Assembly (NCBI RefSeq): GCF_902706295.1
Contig: NZ_CACSJJ010000005.1
Location: 164,747-228,746, forward strand
DNA from: Arthrobacter sp. 18067
Lineage (GTDB): Bacteria > Actinomycetota > Actinomycetes > Actinomycetales > Micrococcaceae
DNA length: 64,000 bases
Direction: 5' to 3'
In this document: piece after piece, positions 9,121 through 17,620 of the stretch
Position numbering within the stretch: the first letter of the stretch is position 1
Layout: each line of letters opens with the position of its first letter
The notes under the pieces: model-generated
Database searches by the model: none
Told to the model about the DNA's origin: nothing
What the model saw: the letters and a program-made list of their open reading frames with translations, nothing else
Translations under genes and position numbers: made by a program

Positions 9121-10106
9121 GCGAACTTCGCTTCGAGCAGGTATCGGTACGGTTCGGTGGTCGCCGCGGGATGACTGCCGTGGACGGCGTTGACCTCATC
9201 GTGCCAAAGGGACAAGTGGTTGGCCTGGTGGGCGAATCCGGTTCCGGGAAATCCACGCTGGCCCGGGCTGCGGCAGGCCTTACGCCCTTGTCCGGCGGGC
9301 AAATCTTGTTCAATGGCCAGCCACTGCGGCCAAAACGGGGCGAGCACCGGCCCCTTCAGATGGTCTTCCAGGACCCGCACTCTTCACTGAACCCGCGTAT
9401 GAGCATTGGTGACTCCATAGCTGAAGGCATCCCGCGTGCGGGCAGGGGAGGTACCGCAAGCCGGCGCTCCGAGGTCCAACGACTTCTCGGATTGGTGGGC
9501 TTGGATCCCCAGCGTGCCTTCAGCTACCCCGGACAGATGTCAGGAGGCCAGCTACAACGAGTCGCCTTGGCCCGCGCTTTGGCGGGACAGCCGAAGGTCA
9601 TCATCGCGGATGAAATTACCTCAGCCCTGGACGTGTCTGTTCAAGGGACTGTCCTGAACTTGGTGCGGGACCTGCAACGGGACCTCAACCTGTCCATGTT
9701 GTTCATTTCGCACAACCTCGCGGTAGTGCGGTACGTGGCCGACGCCATCGCAGTGATGTATCTGGGCAGGATCGTCGAACAAGGTCCGGCAGAACAGATC
9801 CTTTCTGACCCACAGCACCCGTACACCAAGGATTTGCTGGCAGCTGTGCCCAGCCAGGGCAGTCCCAGCCTCACCCCGGCTGACATCGACCCGGCGGTAC
9901 AAGCCGTCAACGATGCCGAGCCAGCGGACCCGCATCACCCCCCCAGCGGATGCCGATACCATCTGCGTTGCCCGATGGGGCCACTCGTGCTTCCAGACCG
10001 CGACGTCTGCCGGGAAGTGGACCCCCAGCCCGAGGGACATCGACAGGCCGCAGCATGCCACTTCGCCAATGACTTAACGATCTCCGGAAGGGTGGGACTG
10101 CTGTGA
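9117..10106 (+). CDS. dppF: Dipeptide ABC transporter ATP-binding protein (DppF type)
   Basis: 329-aa second ATPase of the importer. The start is the ATG at 9117, overlapping the preceding TGA, and gives the expected N-terminus SELRFEQVSVRFGG; a longer in-frame start lies inside the upstream gene. Walker A GESGSGKST, signature SGGQLQRVALARAL, Walker B VIIADEITSALD (Glu then Ile instead of the usual Pro) and the C-terminal cysteine-containing oligopeptide-ABC tail (SGCRYHLRCPMG) are all present. Its stop overlaps the GTG of the downstream peptidase. It would pair with the DppD half of the fusion protein. Confidence 0.92.
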   Translation: MSELRFEQVSVRFGGRRGMTAVDGVDLIVPKGQVVGLVGESGSGKSTLARAAAGLTPLSGGQILFNGQPLRPKRGEHRPLQMVFQDPHSSLNPRMSIGDSIAEGIPRAGRGGTASRRSEVQRLLGLVGLDPQRAFSYPGQMSGGQLQRVALARALAGQPKVIIADEITSALDVSVQGTVLNLVRDLQRDLNLSMLFISHNLAVVRYVADAIAVMYLGRIVEQGPAEQILSDPQHPYTKDLLAAVPSQGSPSLTPADIDPAVQAVNDAEPADPHHPPSGCRYHLRCPMGPLVLPDRDVCREVDPQPEGHRQAAACHFANDLTISGRVGLL

Positions 10107-12118
10107 CCCGGAGGTTACGCATAGACGATCTGCTGGACCTTGCGATCCCCGAGCAGCCCGCTCTCTCTCCCGACGGTCAGCGCGTTGCTTACGTGCTGCG
10201 GACTCTCGACGACGTCACGGACAGCACCGAACGCAACATCTGGTCGGTTGAAACTGCGGGCAGATCCGCTCGGCAACTCACGTTTAGCAACGCCGATTCG
10301 GCTCCGGCATGGTCGCCCGATGGAGCGCACCTTTCGTTTCTGCGTGAGTCAGGGGGCCAGATCCACCTCTGCATCATGACCCTCGCGGATGAACACGTGA
10401 AGCGCCTCAGCAGCCTACCACCGGGAGCCGGTAAACCGACGTGGAGCCCCGACGGGACCAAACTCGCATTCGCTGCCTTCGTCCCTGGGCTTGCCACCGG
10501 AGACGTGGCCGCACACGCCTCTGTGTACAGCACCGATGCGCCGGTGGTGACAGACGGCAGGGACTACCAGTCTGACGGCCTTGGTCTGTTGGGAACCATG
10601 AAGCGGCAGCTCCACGTCTTTGAACTGGCCACCGGGAAATGTATCCAGCTCACTCATGGCGATTGGCATGCCCGCGACCCGCAGTGGTCGCCCGATGGCA
10701 GCTATTTGGCCTTTGCCGCCGGCCCAGCAGCAGACAATGATGCCAGCTTGGCTGCTCCGGCCCACATCATCGCCGTCAACGTTCCAGACGCAATGCCGAC
10801 TCGGGTAGGACCCACCGACCAGGTGGTCAGCGCTATTGAATGGAGCGCCGATGGGGACGCCCTCTTCGTGGTGACCAGCCGCCCGGTTGGCCACGCACAC
10901 TTGGTCCGGCTTCCCTTGGATGGGAGTCCCGCCAGAAATCTCGCTGGGGCACTGGACCGCAACGTCATGGCCGGGGCTCCGGCCTATCCCGGGGCGCCGC
11001 CGCAGCTAAACCATGACGGCAACGCGCTTATTTTCTGCATTAGGGACCGCGGCTGCACACACCTCTATGAGGTAGACCTCGACGGCGGCGAGCCCCGCCC
11101 GATCCTACGGGGTGAGGGGCTGGTTGTCTCAGAGTTGTCAGTCGCAGGCAACACGGCCGTCACAGTCCTGAGGACACCTACTTCCTTTGGCGAGATCGTG
11201 AGCGTGGATCTTGCCGACGGCACCTCCAGGGTTTGGACCCACCATGGATCGAATGTCGCGGATACGGAGTTCTTCCCGCGACTGGAGCGCGGCTTTACCA
11301 TCTCGGATGGCACCGTTGTGCAGGGGTGGATGATCCGTGACCCGGATAGTGCAGGACCCCAGTCCCTTTTGTTGGACATTCACGGCGGACCACATAACGC
11401 ATGGAACAGTGCAGCTGACGAAGTGAACCTCTATCACCAGGAACTGGCCGCACGGGGGTGGACCGTGCTGTTGCTCAATGTCCGCGGCAGCGATGGTTAC
11501 GGCGAGGAGTTCTACAAGGCCGCCGTCGGTCGGTGGGGCATCGCGGACGCCCCGGATTTCCTTGAGCCCCTGGACCAGCTTGTGGCCGAGGGTGTGGCAG
11601 ACCCGGACCGACTTGCCGTGACTGGGTACAGCTACGGGGGATTCATGACCTGCTATCTGACCAGCCGCGACCAAAGATTCGCAGCTGCAGTGGCCGGCGG
11701 GGTTGTCAGTGATCTCCGGAGCTTTGCCGGAACCTCCGACAGTGGGCAATTCCTCAGCGACCGTGAACTGGGCGCCCCGGCGCTGCGCGATCACCAGGGG
11801 TACGAGGCAATGTCTCCGCTCTCCATGGTGGAACAGGTGACAACGCCGACGCTCATTCTCCACGGCGCGGACGATGTGCGGTGTCCTGTTGGCCAGGCAA
11901 TGCAGTGGCATGCCGCCTTGCGCGAAAGTGGTGCGGTGAGCCGTCTGGTTCTATATCCCGGCGGCTCCCACCTCTTCACGGATGTAGGGCAGCCTTCACA
12001 CCGGATCGACTTCAATCGCCGCATCGTCGAGTGGGTGGAGGAACACGCCAATGGTGTGGGCTCCGGGCTAGCGGGGTTGCCTTCCCGCCCCGCCATTGGG
12101 GTGGGGTTGAATGGATGA
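10103..12118 (+). CDS. S9 family peptidase (acylaminoacyl/dipeptidyl peptidase-like)
   Basis: 671-aa serine peptidase of the prolyl oligopeptidase clan. Residues about 1-400 form a TolB/DPP-like beta-propeller with repeated WSPDG motifs; residues about 420-650 are an alpha/beta hydrolase domain with nucleophile Ser510 (GYSYGG), Asp591 (HGADDV) and His623 (GGSHLF). The propeller normally restricts substrates to short peptides. No signal sequence is present, so it should degrade imported oligopeptides in the cytoplasm. The GTG start overlaps the dppF stop and its own stop overlaps the next ATG, placing it in the transporter operon. Confidence 0.92.
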   Translation: MTRRLRIDDLLDLAIPEQPALSPDGQRVAYVLRTLDDVTDSTERNIWSVETAGRSARQLTFSNADSAPAWSPDGAHLSFLRESGGQIHLCIMTLADEHVKRLSSLPPGAGKPTWSPDGTKLAFAAFVPGLATGDVAAHASVYSTDAPVVTDGRDYQSDGLGLLGTMKRQLHVFELATGKCIQLTHGDWHARDPQWSPDGSYLAFAAGPAADNDASLAAPAHIIAVNVPDAMPTRVGPTDQVVSAIEWSADGDALFVVTSRPVGHAHLVRLPLDGSPARNLAGALDRNVMAGAPAYPGAPPQLNHDGNALIFCIRDRGCTHLYEVDLDGGEPRPILRGEGLVVSELSVAGNTAVTVLRTPTSFGEIVSVDLADGTSRVWTHHGSNVADTEFFPRLERGFTISDGTVVQGWMIRDPDSAGPQSLLLDIHGGPHNAWNSAADEVNLYHQELAARGWTVLLLNVRGSDGYGEEFYKAAVGRWGIADAPDFLEPLDQLVAEGVADPDRLAVTGYSYGGFMTCYLTSRDQRFAAAVAGGVVSDLRSFAGTSDSGQFLSDRELGAPALRDHQGYEAMSPLSMVEQVTTPTLILHGADDVRCPVGQAMQWHAALRESGAVSRLVLYPGGSHLFTDVGQPSHRIDFNRRIVEWVEEHANGVGSGLAGLPSRPAIGVGLNG

Positions 12119-12453
12119 CAAGCCTGCCCGCGCCAGCCTTGGCCGCGTTATCGACGACAGCCACGGGCCAGTTCTCTGGTCTCTACGCTTACGACGAGAA
12201 GCAAAACCCCAACCTGGTGAACACTCTGCGCACATGGCTGCATGCATTCGGTGACTTCACGTCCGCCTTTTACATCCACCCGAATACTTTCCGAAACAGT
12301 CTTCGTCGCCTTGCCATCGTGGGCGTTCTTGACCTCGACGATCCGAAGACAGGGTTGCCGCCATACTTCAGCTCTGCATCTTGGCCGCCCGCTCCGCGTG
12401 ACCTCGTCATGCGGAAGCGTTCGGCCGTTATTCAGCACACCGCCCCTCACTAG
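12115..12453 (+). CDS. Stand-alone PucR-type C-terminal HTH protein (short regulator or relic)
   Basis: 112-aa ORF beginning at an ATG that overlaps the stop of the S9 peptidase (ATGA). Residues about 30-90 match the PucR C-terminal helix-turn-helix (LVNTLRTWLHAFGDFTSAF, IHPNTFRNSLRRL, LDLDDPKTGLPP). Full-length PucR regulators are about 400-600 aa with N-terminal sensor domains, none of which is present here. Several positions deviate from the usual HPNTLRYRLRRIEEL pattern (IHPNTFRNSLRRLAIVG), so it may be a decaying fragment. Its coupling in the operon argues it is still translated. Role uncertain. Confidence 0.65.
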   Translation: MTSLPAPALAALSTTATGQFSGLYAYDEKQNPNLVNTLRTWLHAFGDFTSAFYIHPNTFRNSLRRLAIVGVLDLDDPKTGLPPYFSSASWPPAPRDLVMRKRSAVIQHTAPH

Positions 12454-12470
12454 TGGATAGGAAGCCACAC

Positions 12471-13583
12471 TTGAAAATCTCTCGCGCCACAATTAGCTTG
12501 ATCGACCTTCCACTTTTGGAACCCTTCGTGGTGTCCTACGCGTCCTACATGTCGATGCCCAGCGTGATGCTTACCCTGGAAACCGACGGCGGGCTGGTCG
12601 GGTACGGCGAAAGCGTGCCTGACGGTCACATTACCGGCGAGACACCAACTGGCGTGGTCGAAGCGCTCAAAACGGAACTGGTGCCCGCCGTTCTCGGTAT
12701 GGATCCGCAGGACATCACCGCCATTCACCAGCGTCTCAACACGGTCCTTAAGGGTTGTGGCGCCGCCAAAGCAGCAATCGACATCGCCTGTTGGGACCTC
12801 GCAGGGAAAGCCGCGGGGCGCCCTGTCTACTCATTGCTGGGGGGGCGTCGGCCCGAACCGCCTACAATCGCCCGCGTGATGAGTATTCTGGCCCCGGAAG
12901 TTCTCGCGGAGCAGGCTATCGACGCTAAAAGCCAGGGCTACCGCCATCTCAAAATGAAACTCGGCGGCGGAGATGGGCAGGACGTCGAGCGAGTACGGGC
13001 TGTTCGTGCTGCCATCGGGAATGATCTGGGCATCCGTGTGGATGCCAACCAAGGTTGGGTGGACCCAGCCACGGCACGCAGCATGATCCGCGCATTGGAA
13101 CCATTTGATATCGACTGGGTGGAACAACCTATCATCGCCGATGACATCGACGGCTTCCGTTTGGTGCGCCAAGACACCGGGATGCGGCTGATGGCCGACG
13201 AAGCGGTGGTGGACGCCCAAGATCTTGCCCACTTCGTCCGGGACCGCTCCGTGGACATGGTTAACCTCAAGCTGATGAAGAGCGGCGGCATCACCCCGTG
13301 CCATCGTCTGGCAACGCAAGCCGAATTAGGAGGGCTCAAGGTCCAGATCGGTTCAATGTTGGAGACCAGCATTGCCTCTTCCGCAGGCTTCCATTTGGCG
13401 CTGAGCCATCCGAATATCGTGTCCACTGAACTCTCCGGCCCACTGAAGTTCGCCAAAGAGCCTGGCGATTTGAAGTACGTGATTCCGGACGTCCACATAA
13501 CAGAAAAACCGGGTCTGGGCGTGGACGTAGATGTGGATGTGCTGGCCGAACTCACCATCACCGAATGCGAGGTTTCAGCATGA
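12471..13583 (+). CDS. Enolase-superfamily enzyme, dipeptide epimerase-like (MLE/MR family)
   Basis: About 370-aa muconate-lactonizing-enzyme-group protein with the complete catalytic set: Lys161-x-Lys163 (KMK), metal ligands Asp191 (VDANQGW), Glu218 (VEQP) and Asp243 (ADEA), and the opposing Lys267 (NLKLMKSGG). A TTG at 12471 with AGGAAG just upstream gives the usual family N-terminus MKISRATISLIDLPL; an in-frame GTG at 12453 would add six residues. Such enzymes epimerise the C-terminal residue of dipeptides such as L-Ala-D-Glu or racemise N-acylamino acids. Peptide genes on both sides favour dipeptide epimerisation, but the exact substrate is unknown. Confidence 0.85.
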   Translation: MKISRATISLIDLPLLEPFVVSYASYMSMPSVMLTLETDGGLVGYGESVPDGHITGETPTGVVEALKTELVPAVLGMDPQDITAIHQRLNTVLKGCGAAKAAIDIACWDLAGKAAGRPVYSLLGGRRPEPPTIARVMSILAPEVLAEQAIDAKSQGYRHLKMKLGGGDGQDVERVRAVRAAIGNDLGIRVDANQGWVDPATARSMIRALEPFDIDWVEQPIIADDIDGFRLVRQDTGMRLMADEAVVDAQDLAHFVRDRSVDMVNLKLMKSGGITPCHRLATQAELGGLKVQIGSMLETSIASSAGFHLALSHPNIVSTELSGPLKFAKEPGDLKYVIPDVHITEKPGLGVDVDVDVLAELTITECEVSA

Positions 13584-14932
13584 ACCAGGGAAAGGGAAAT
13601 GTTCCAGCCAGTGCTGCAGCTGATCGGCGCGAAGCAATTCTGAGGGCCGCAGTCTCCCAAGGGCTGCTGCATCCGGAAGATGCCCTCGTTGCCGCCTTCA
13701 TTGATTTGGACGGCGTTGCTGAGAACGTGGCCGCACTCCACCGTGAATTCTCCGACATCCCTGATGTTCTGCACGCCTTTGCAGCGAAAGCCAATTGTCT
13801 CGTCCCAGCGCTGGCAGCGCTGAAGGACCTGGAGATGGGCTGCGAAGTGGCCAGCGAAGGCGAACTTGCCCAAGCTCTGGCTGCCGGTTTCCCTCCTGCA
13901 CGGATCGTGTTCGATTCGCCCGCCAAAACCGTAAGGGAACTTCGTCAAGCTTTGTCCCTTGGCGTTGCAATCAACGCCGACAACTTCCAGGAACTGGATC
14001 GAATCTCCCAAATCCTGGAGCATTCTCCCTCAGCATCAACCATTGGCGTGCGCATCAATCCGCAGGTCGGAGTCGGTGGCATCGAAGCCATGAGCACGGC
14101 TGGCGCAACGTCCAAATTCGGAATTGCGTTGAACGATGAGGGTAACCGTTCTCGCCTGCTCAACGCCTACAGGCAGTATCCGTGGCTTACCAGTGTGCAT
14201 GCCCATGTCGGTTCACAGGGTTGCCCTTTGTCATTGATTACAGAGGGCATTTCACGTGTTGTTGAGTTCGCGGATGAAGTCAATACCGTTGCGGGGCGGG
14301 ATCGGATCTCGACCATCGACATCGGCGGCGGACTACCGGTCGACTTCGAAACAGATGACCTGATTTCCCCGTTCGGGTCCTACGTCGAAGCGTTGCGGCA
14401 CGAGGTGCCAGCACTGTTCAGCGGTCGATATTCCATAGTTACAGAGTTTGGCCGCACAATTATGGCCAAGTTCGGGTTCATCGCGGCGCACGTGGAATAC
14501 ACCAAGGAAGCCGGCGGCCAACAGATCGCCGTGACCCATGCAGGGGCGCAGGTGGCGATGCGCACGGTCTTCCTACCCGAGGTCTGGCCTGTTCGCGTTG
14601 TCGCACATGACGGCTACGGAGGGATCAAGGGCGGCGTCCTGGTCCCCCAGGATGTTGCCGGACCTTGCTGTTTCGCGGGTGATCTCGTGGCGAAGAACCG
14701 GCTCCTGCCTGTTCTCGAGCAAGGAGACATCGTGACGTTGTTGGACACTGGTTCCTACTACTTCTCAACACCGTTCAGCTACAACTCTCTGCCTGAGCCC
14801 GGCGTCTATGGAGCAACCGTTGAAGCAGACGGAACGGTGCGCTTCACCACGCTTCGCCTGCCCCAGACCATCGCGGACTTGTTGGAGCGCTCGGGGGCAA
14901 GCCAGCTTCCGGTTCCGGCTGTCCTGCCCTAA
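13580..14932 (+). CDS. Fold-type III PLP-dependent amino acid decarboxylase (DAP/ornithine decarboxylase family)
   Basis: 450-aa cytoplasmic enzyme related to diaminopimelate decarboxylase. The Schiff-base lysine is Lys70 (FAAKANCL). Other family elements are GCEVASEGEL, HAHVGSQG, the phosphate-binding DIGGGLPVDF, EFGRTIMAKFG and a C-terminal DTGSYYF active-site Tyr region. The CxSxD element of the partner active site is altered (CCFAGDLVAKN), suggesting a substrate other than meso-DAP. The ATG at 13580 overlaps the epimerase stop. Family enzymes can act on D-configured centres, which fits the locus. Last gene of the rightward peptide operon. Confidence 0.82.
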   Translation: MNQGKGNVPASAAADRREAILRAAVSQGLLHPEDALVAAFIDLDGVAENVAALHREFSDIPDVLHAFAAKANCLVPALAALKDLEMGCEVASEGELAQALAAGFPPARIVFDSPAKTVRELRQALSLGVAINADNFQELDRISQILEHSPSASTIGVRINPQVGVGGIEAMSTAGATSKFGIALNDEGNRSRLLNAYRQYPWLTSVHAHVGSQGCPLSLITEGISRVVEFADEVNTVAGRDRISTIDIGGGLPVDFETDDLISPFGSYVEALRHEVPALFSGRYSIVTEFGRTIMAKFGFIAAHVEYTKEAGGQQIAVTHAGAQVAMRTVFLPEVWPVRVVAHDGYGGIKGGVLVPQDVAGPCCFAGDLVAKNRLLPVLEQGDIVTLLDTGSYYFSTPFSYNSLPEPGVYGATVEADGTVRFTTLRLPQTIADLLERSGASQLPVPAVLP

Positions 14933-15474
14933 TTCGACGAAGACGGTAGCCGGGTTCCGGAGGTTCCATGCGTAGATACGTGAAGACCCCCAGAACCCGG
15001 CGGTGGCTCCATCTATAGTGGACAGCTGATGCTTTGCCAGCTGCAGCAGCTGCCGGTTTCCAACTGCCTCGATTGCCACCTAACGCCCCGAATTAGGGGC
15101 TCTCCCAGCTTTCAGCCGTCGGAGTGAAGGACCAAGGGCGTCGCAGGCTCCGCAGCGGCTCATGAGGTGGGAGATCGGTTCCGCCTTCATCAGGGTAGGG
15201 CCGCCGGCCACCGGCTGGAGTGCGTTCGAGAACTCCGCTGCTGGTTACCTCTAGCAACAGGTACCTGACACCGCTGGCCTTGCCCTCACTTGTGGGTAAG
15301 AGCTGCAGCGAGCTCGTCGCTGCCCCGGTTCGGTTGCCAAGGAACTCTCAATAGCCCCGTTTCTTTAAAATATCGCCTAAGACACCCTATTTCGGCGCCT
15401 GTTGCAGGAGCCGAGCTAGGCGACCTAGCTTGAAGGCGAAACGCCCGTCAATAGGCCACATCAAAGGAGTATCA
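14933..15474. other. 542-bp intergenic region upstream of pdxS
   Basis: No convincing ORF on either strand. A 9-bp inverted repeat (GCCGGGTTC at 14949-14957, GAACCCGGC at 14993-15001) follows the decarboxylase stop and might act as a weak terminator, although its loop is long. The stretch around 15355-15375 (CCCGTTTCTTTAAAATATCG) is A/T-rich for this genome and is the likeliest place for the pdxS promoter, but I cannot assign -35/-10 boxes with confidence. Confidence 0.4.
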
Positions 15475-16386
15475 ATGCAGATCCCCAACACATCGGAGCG
15501 AGCAGCGTTCACGGGCAGCAGTCGCGTTAAGCGGGGCATGGCTGAGATGCTCAAGGGCGGCGTCATCATGGACGTCGTTAACGTCGAGCAGGCCCGCATC
15601 GCTGAGGACGCCGGTGCCGTCGCCGTCATGGCGCTCGAGCGTGTTCCGGCCGATATCCGCGCCCAGGGCGGCGTGTCCCGCATGTCAGATCCGGACATGA
15701 TCGATGCGATCATCTCCGCCGTGTCCATCCCGGTGATGGCCAAAGCCAGGATCGGCCATTTCGTCGAAGCCCAGGTCCTGCAGTCCCTCGGTGTGGACTA
15801 CATCGACGAGTCCGAGGTCCTGACCCCGGCCGACTACATCAACCACATCGACAAGTGGAACTTCACCGTTCCCTTCGTGTGTGGTGCCACCAACCTCGGT
15901 GAGGCGTTGCGCCGCATCAACGAGGGCGCGGCGATGATCCGTTCCAAGGGTGAAGCCGGTACCGGTGATGTTTCCAACGCCACCGGGCACATGCGCCAGA
16001 TCCGTTCCGAGATCGCCAAGCTCGCCGCCCTGCCGGAGGATGAGCTCTACGTTGCGGCCAAGGAACTGCAGGCCCCGTACGAGCTGGTCAAGGAAATCGC
16101 TGCCACGGGCAAGCTCCCGGTGGTGTTGTTCACCGCCGGTGGCATCGCGACCCCGGCTGATGCTGCGATGATGATGCAGCTCGGCGCCGACGGCGTGTTC
16201 GTCGGTTCGGGTATCTTCAAGTCCGGCAACCCGGCAGAGCGTGCCGCCGCCGTCGTCAACGCCACCGCCTATTACGACGATCCCGATGTCATCGCCAAGG
16301 TCTCCCGCGGCCTCGGCGAAGCAATGGTCGGCATCAACGTCGACGACATCCCCCAGCCCCACCGCCTCGCAGAACGCGGCTGGTAA
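15475..16386 (+). CDS. pdxS: Pyridoxal 5'-phosphate synthase lyase subunit PdxS
   Basis: 303-aa TIM-barrel synthase that makes PLP from ribose 5-phosphate, glyceraldehyde 3-phosphate and ammonia, normally with the glutaminase PdxT. Highly conserved blocks are visible ([93 protein letters not shown]). The ATG at 15475 follows AAAGGAG; an upstream in-frame ATG at 15430 lacks such a site. pdxT is absent from the window, so ammonia must come from a PdxT encoded elsewhere or be free. Adjacent to a PLP enzyme gene. Confidence 0.97.
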   Translation: MQIPNTSERAAFTGSSRVKRGMAEMLKGGVIMDVVNVEQARIAEDAGAVAVMALERVPADIRAQGGVSRMSDPDMIDAIISAVSIPVMAKARIGHFVEAQVLQSLGVDYIDESEVLTPADYINHIDKWNFTVPFVCGATNLGEALRRINEGAAMIRSKGEAGTGDVSNATGHMRQIRSEIAKLAALPEDELYVAAKELQAPYELVKEIAATGKLPVVLFTAGGIATPADAAMMMQLGADGVFVGSGIFKSGNPAERAAAVVNATAYYDDPDVIAKVSRGLGEAMVGINVDDIPQPHRLAERGW

Positions 16387-16737
16387 TCCTGACGCAAATG
16401 CTCCGCTTGAGAAACCCAAGATTAAGAGACCGGGTTCATATGTATCTACACGATATTCCGTTGGTGTTTGGGTGGATCTGTTTGACGGGAGCTGTCAGCT
16501 CAAGCAAGGGAAAATTACAGCAGGTACCTTTGACGCTATTTCTTGGGTTCCGGGGGAGGAATTGGCACCCAGAATCGCAGGGCCCCCTTCCACCTCCGGG
16601 CTCGTCGTTCGCCGAACCGAGTTCTGAGCAGTTACTTCTACTCACGGTTGCTAACGGGGTGCGCGGTTATTAATTGGACGAGAGTAGCAGAGCTACACGG
16701 GCGATCAGGCCGCAGCCAAATAGCCTTCGACGGAAAT
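16387..16737. other. Intergenic region between pdxS and the GntR gene
   Basis: About 350 bp with no supportable gene. I looked for a pdxT start or remnant and saw none. A small perfect hairpin GAGCTG-T-CAGCTC lies at 16489-16501, without a following T-run. The GTATGC-type operator of the adjacent catabolic cluster is not seen here. Confidence 0.5.
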
Positions 16738-17409
16738 GTGCTGAGCGCAAGTGCTAAGCGTCCTGGGCTTTCGTCCCAGATGACCCTCCAGGCCGCCGCT
16801 CAGATCCGCGGACTCATTATTGATCGGGTGCTGCTACCGGGCGAAAAGATTCTCCAGGTCGAGTTGGCAGAGCAGATTGGCGTCTCGCGAAGTCCACTTC
16901 GGGAAGCGCTGCGGACCCTCGAGGCCGAGGACTTGGTTACTTATGAAGCGAACCGCGGCTATGTTGTGGCCAGATTCGATGACGATGATCTTATTCAGAT
17001 TCTCGGAATGAGGTCTTTGCTCGAGGGCGAGCTGCTCAGGACGGTGGTGCGTCCTACTGCCGACCAGCTTGTAGAGCTTGAACGAATTAATACCAATCTC
17101 AAGGTCGCATTGGAGGCTCAGGATGTGACCGAGATTGTCGAGCTTAACCGCAGCTTCCATTTTTCGATTTTTGAGTTGTCGCCTTTGAAAATGGTGCGGC
17201 GGGAGGTGCTCCGGCTTTGGCAGTTGTCGGAGGCGCATAGCGCAGCTTGGTGGCGGGGCGTGCCTGAGGTGGTCTCTCGTATCGTTTCTGAGCACGAGGC
17301 GATCATCGAGACGTTGCGTCGTTATGACGTTGAGGATCTTGTGGTGGTGTGTGAGGCGCATCGTGTGGGGGGTCATGGGCATTCTCGGAGTGGGATGTTT
17401 GTTTCCTGA
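16738..17409 (+). CDS. GntR family transcriptional regulator, FCD (FadR) subfamily
   Basis: About 223-aa regulator. The N-terminal winged HTH contains IRGLIIDRVLLPGEKI and IGVSRSPLREALRTLEAEDLV; the C-terminal FCD ligand domain keeps the usual ligand positions (ELNRSFH, SEHEAI, CEAHR). GTG 16738, with a modest GGA-type ribosome-binding site, gives a normal N-terminal length; ATG 16780 is the alternative. FCD proteins sense organic acids or acyl-CoA and bind short palindromes. It lies about 160 bp before the first GTATGC-N6-GCATAC operator and is the only full-length one-component regulator near the catabolic cluster, so it is the best candidate regulator. The last ~15 residues look atypical and are encoded in G/T-rich DNA. 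Confidence 0.85.
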   Translation: MLSASAKRPGLSSQMTLQAAAQIRGLIIDRVLLPGEKILQVELAEQIGVSRSPLREALRTLEAEDLVTYEANRGYVVARFDDDDLIQILGMRSLLEGELLRTVVRPTADQLVELERINTNLKVALEAQDVTEIVELNRSFHFSIFELSPLKMVRREVLRLWQLSEAHSAAWWRGVPEVVSRIVSEHEAIIETLRRYDVEDLVVVCEAHRVGGHGHSRSGMFVS

Positions 17410-17547
17410 TTTGTTGGTTTTTTGATTGTTCGTTGTTGTCGTTGGCGGGCAGGGGTTTGTCGGTGTGGTTGTTGCCGGTTTGCTCCTGGCCGCTTTCGTG
17501 TTGTTGGCCGGTTGTGGTGGGTCTGGCTGCTCTTTGATTGTTGTGTG

Positions 17548-17605
17548 TTGACGGTCTGTTGGCCCATCAGTATGCTCAAATGCATACAAAACTGTGGTCA
17601 AAATG
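17548..17605 (+). promoter_or_regulatory. Promoter and palindromic operator (site 1) of the CoA-transferase operon
   Basis: TTGACG (17548-17553), a 17-bp spacer and TATGCT (17571-17576) form a sigma70-like promoter. The palindrome GTATGC-TCAAAT-GCATAC at 17570-17587 overlaps the -10 box, so binding there should block transcription. Positions 17570-17605 are repeated identically in inverted orientation at 58681-58716. The region just before it (17405-17565) is unusually G/T-rich and contains no gene. Confidence 0.75.
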
Positions 17606-17620
17606 AGGTGGTGGTGTTCC

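Noticed and set aside
14949..15001. Terminator after the PLP decarboxylase gene
   Set aside because: The 9-bp inverted repeat has a loop of about 35 nt and no T-run, so it is mentioned in the intergenic entry but not called as a terminator.
17373..17585. Minus-strand Gln/Asn/Arg-rich 70-aa ORF before operator site 1
   Set aside because: Its composition just mirrors the G/T-rich plus strand; no ribosome-binding site and it covers the operator.
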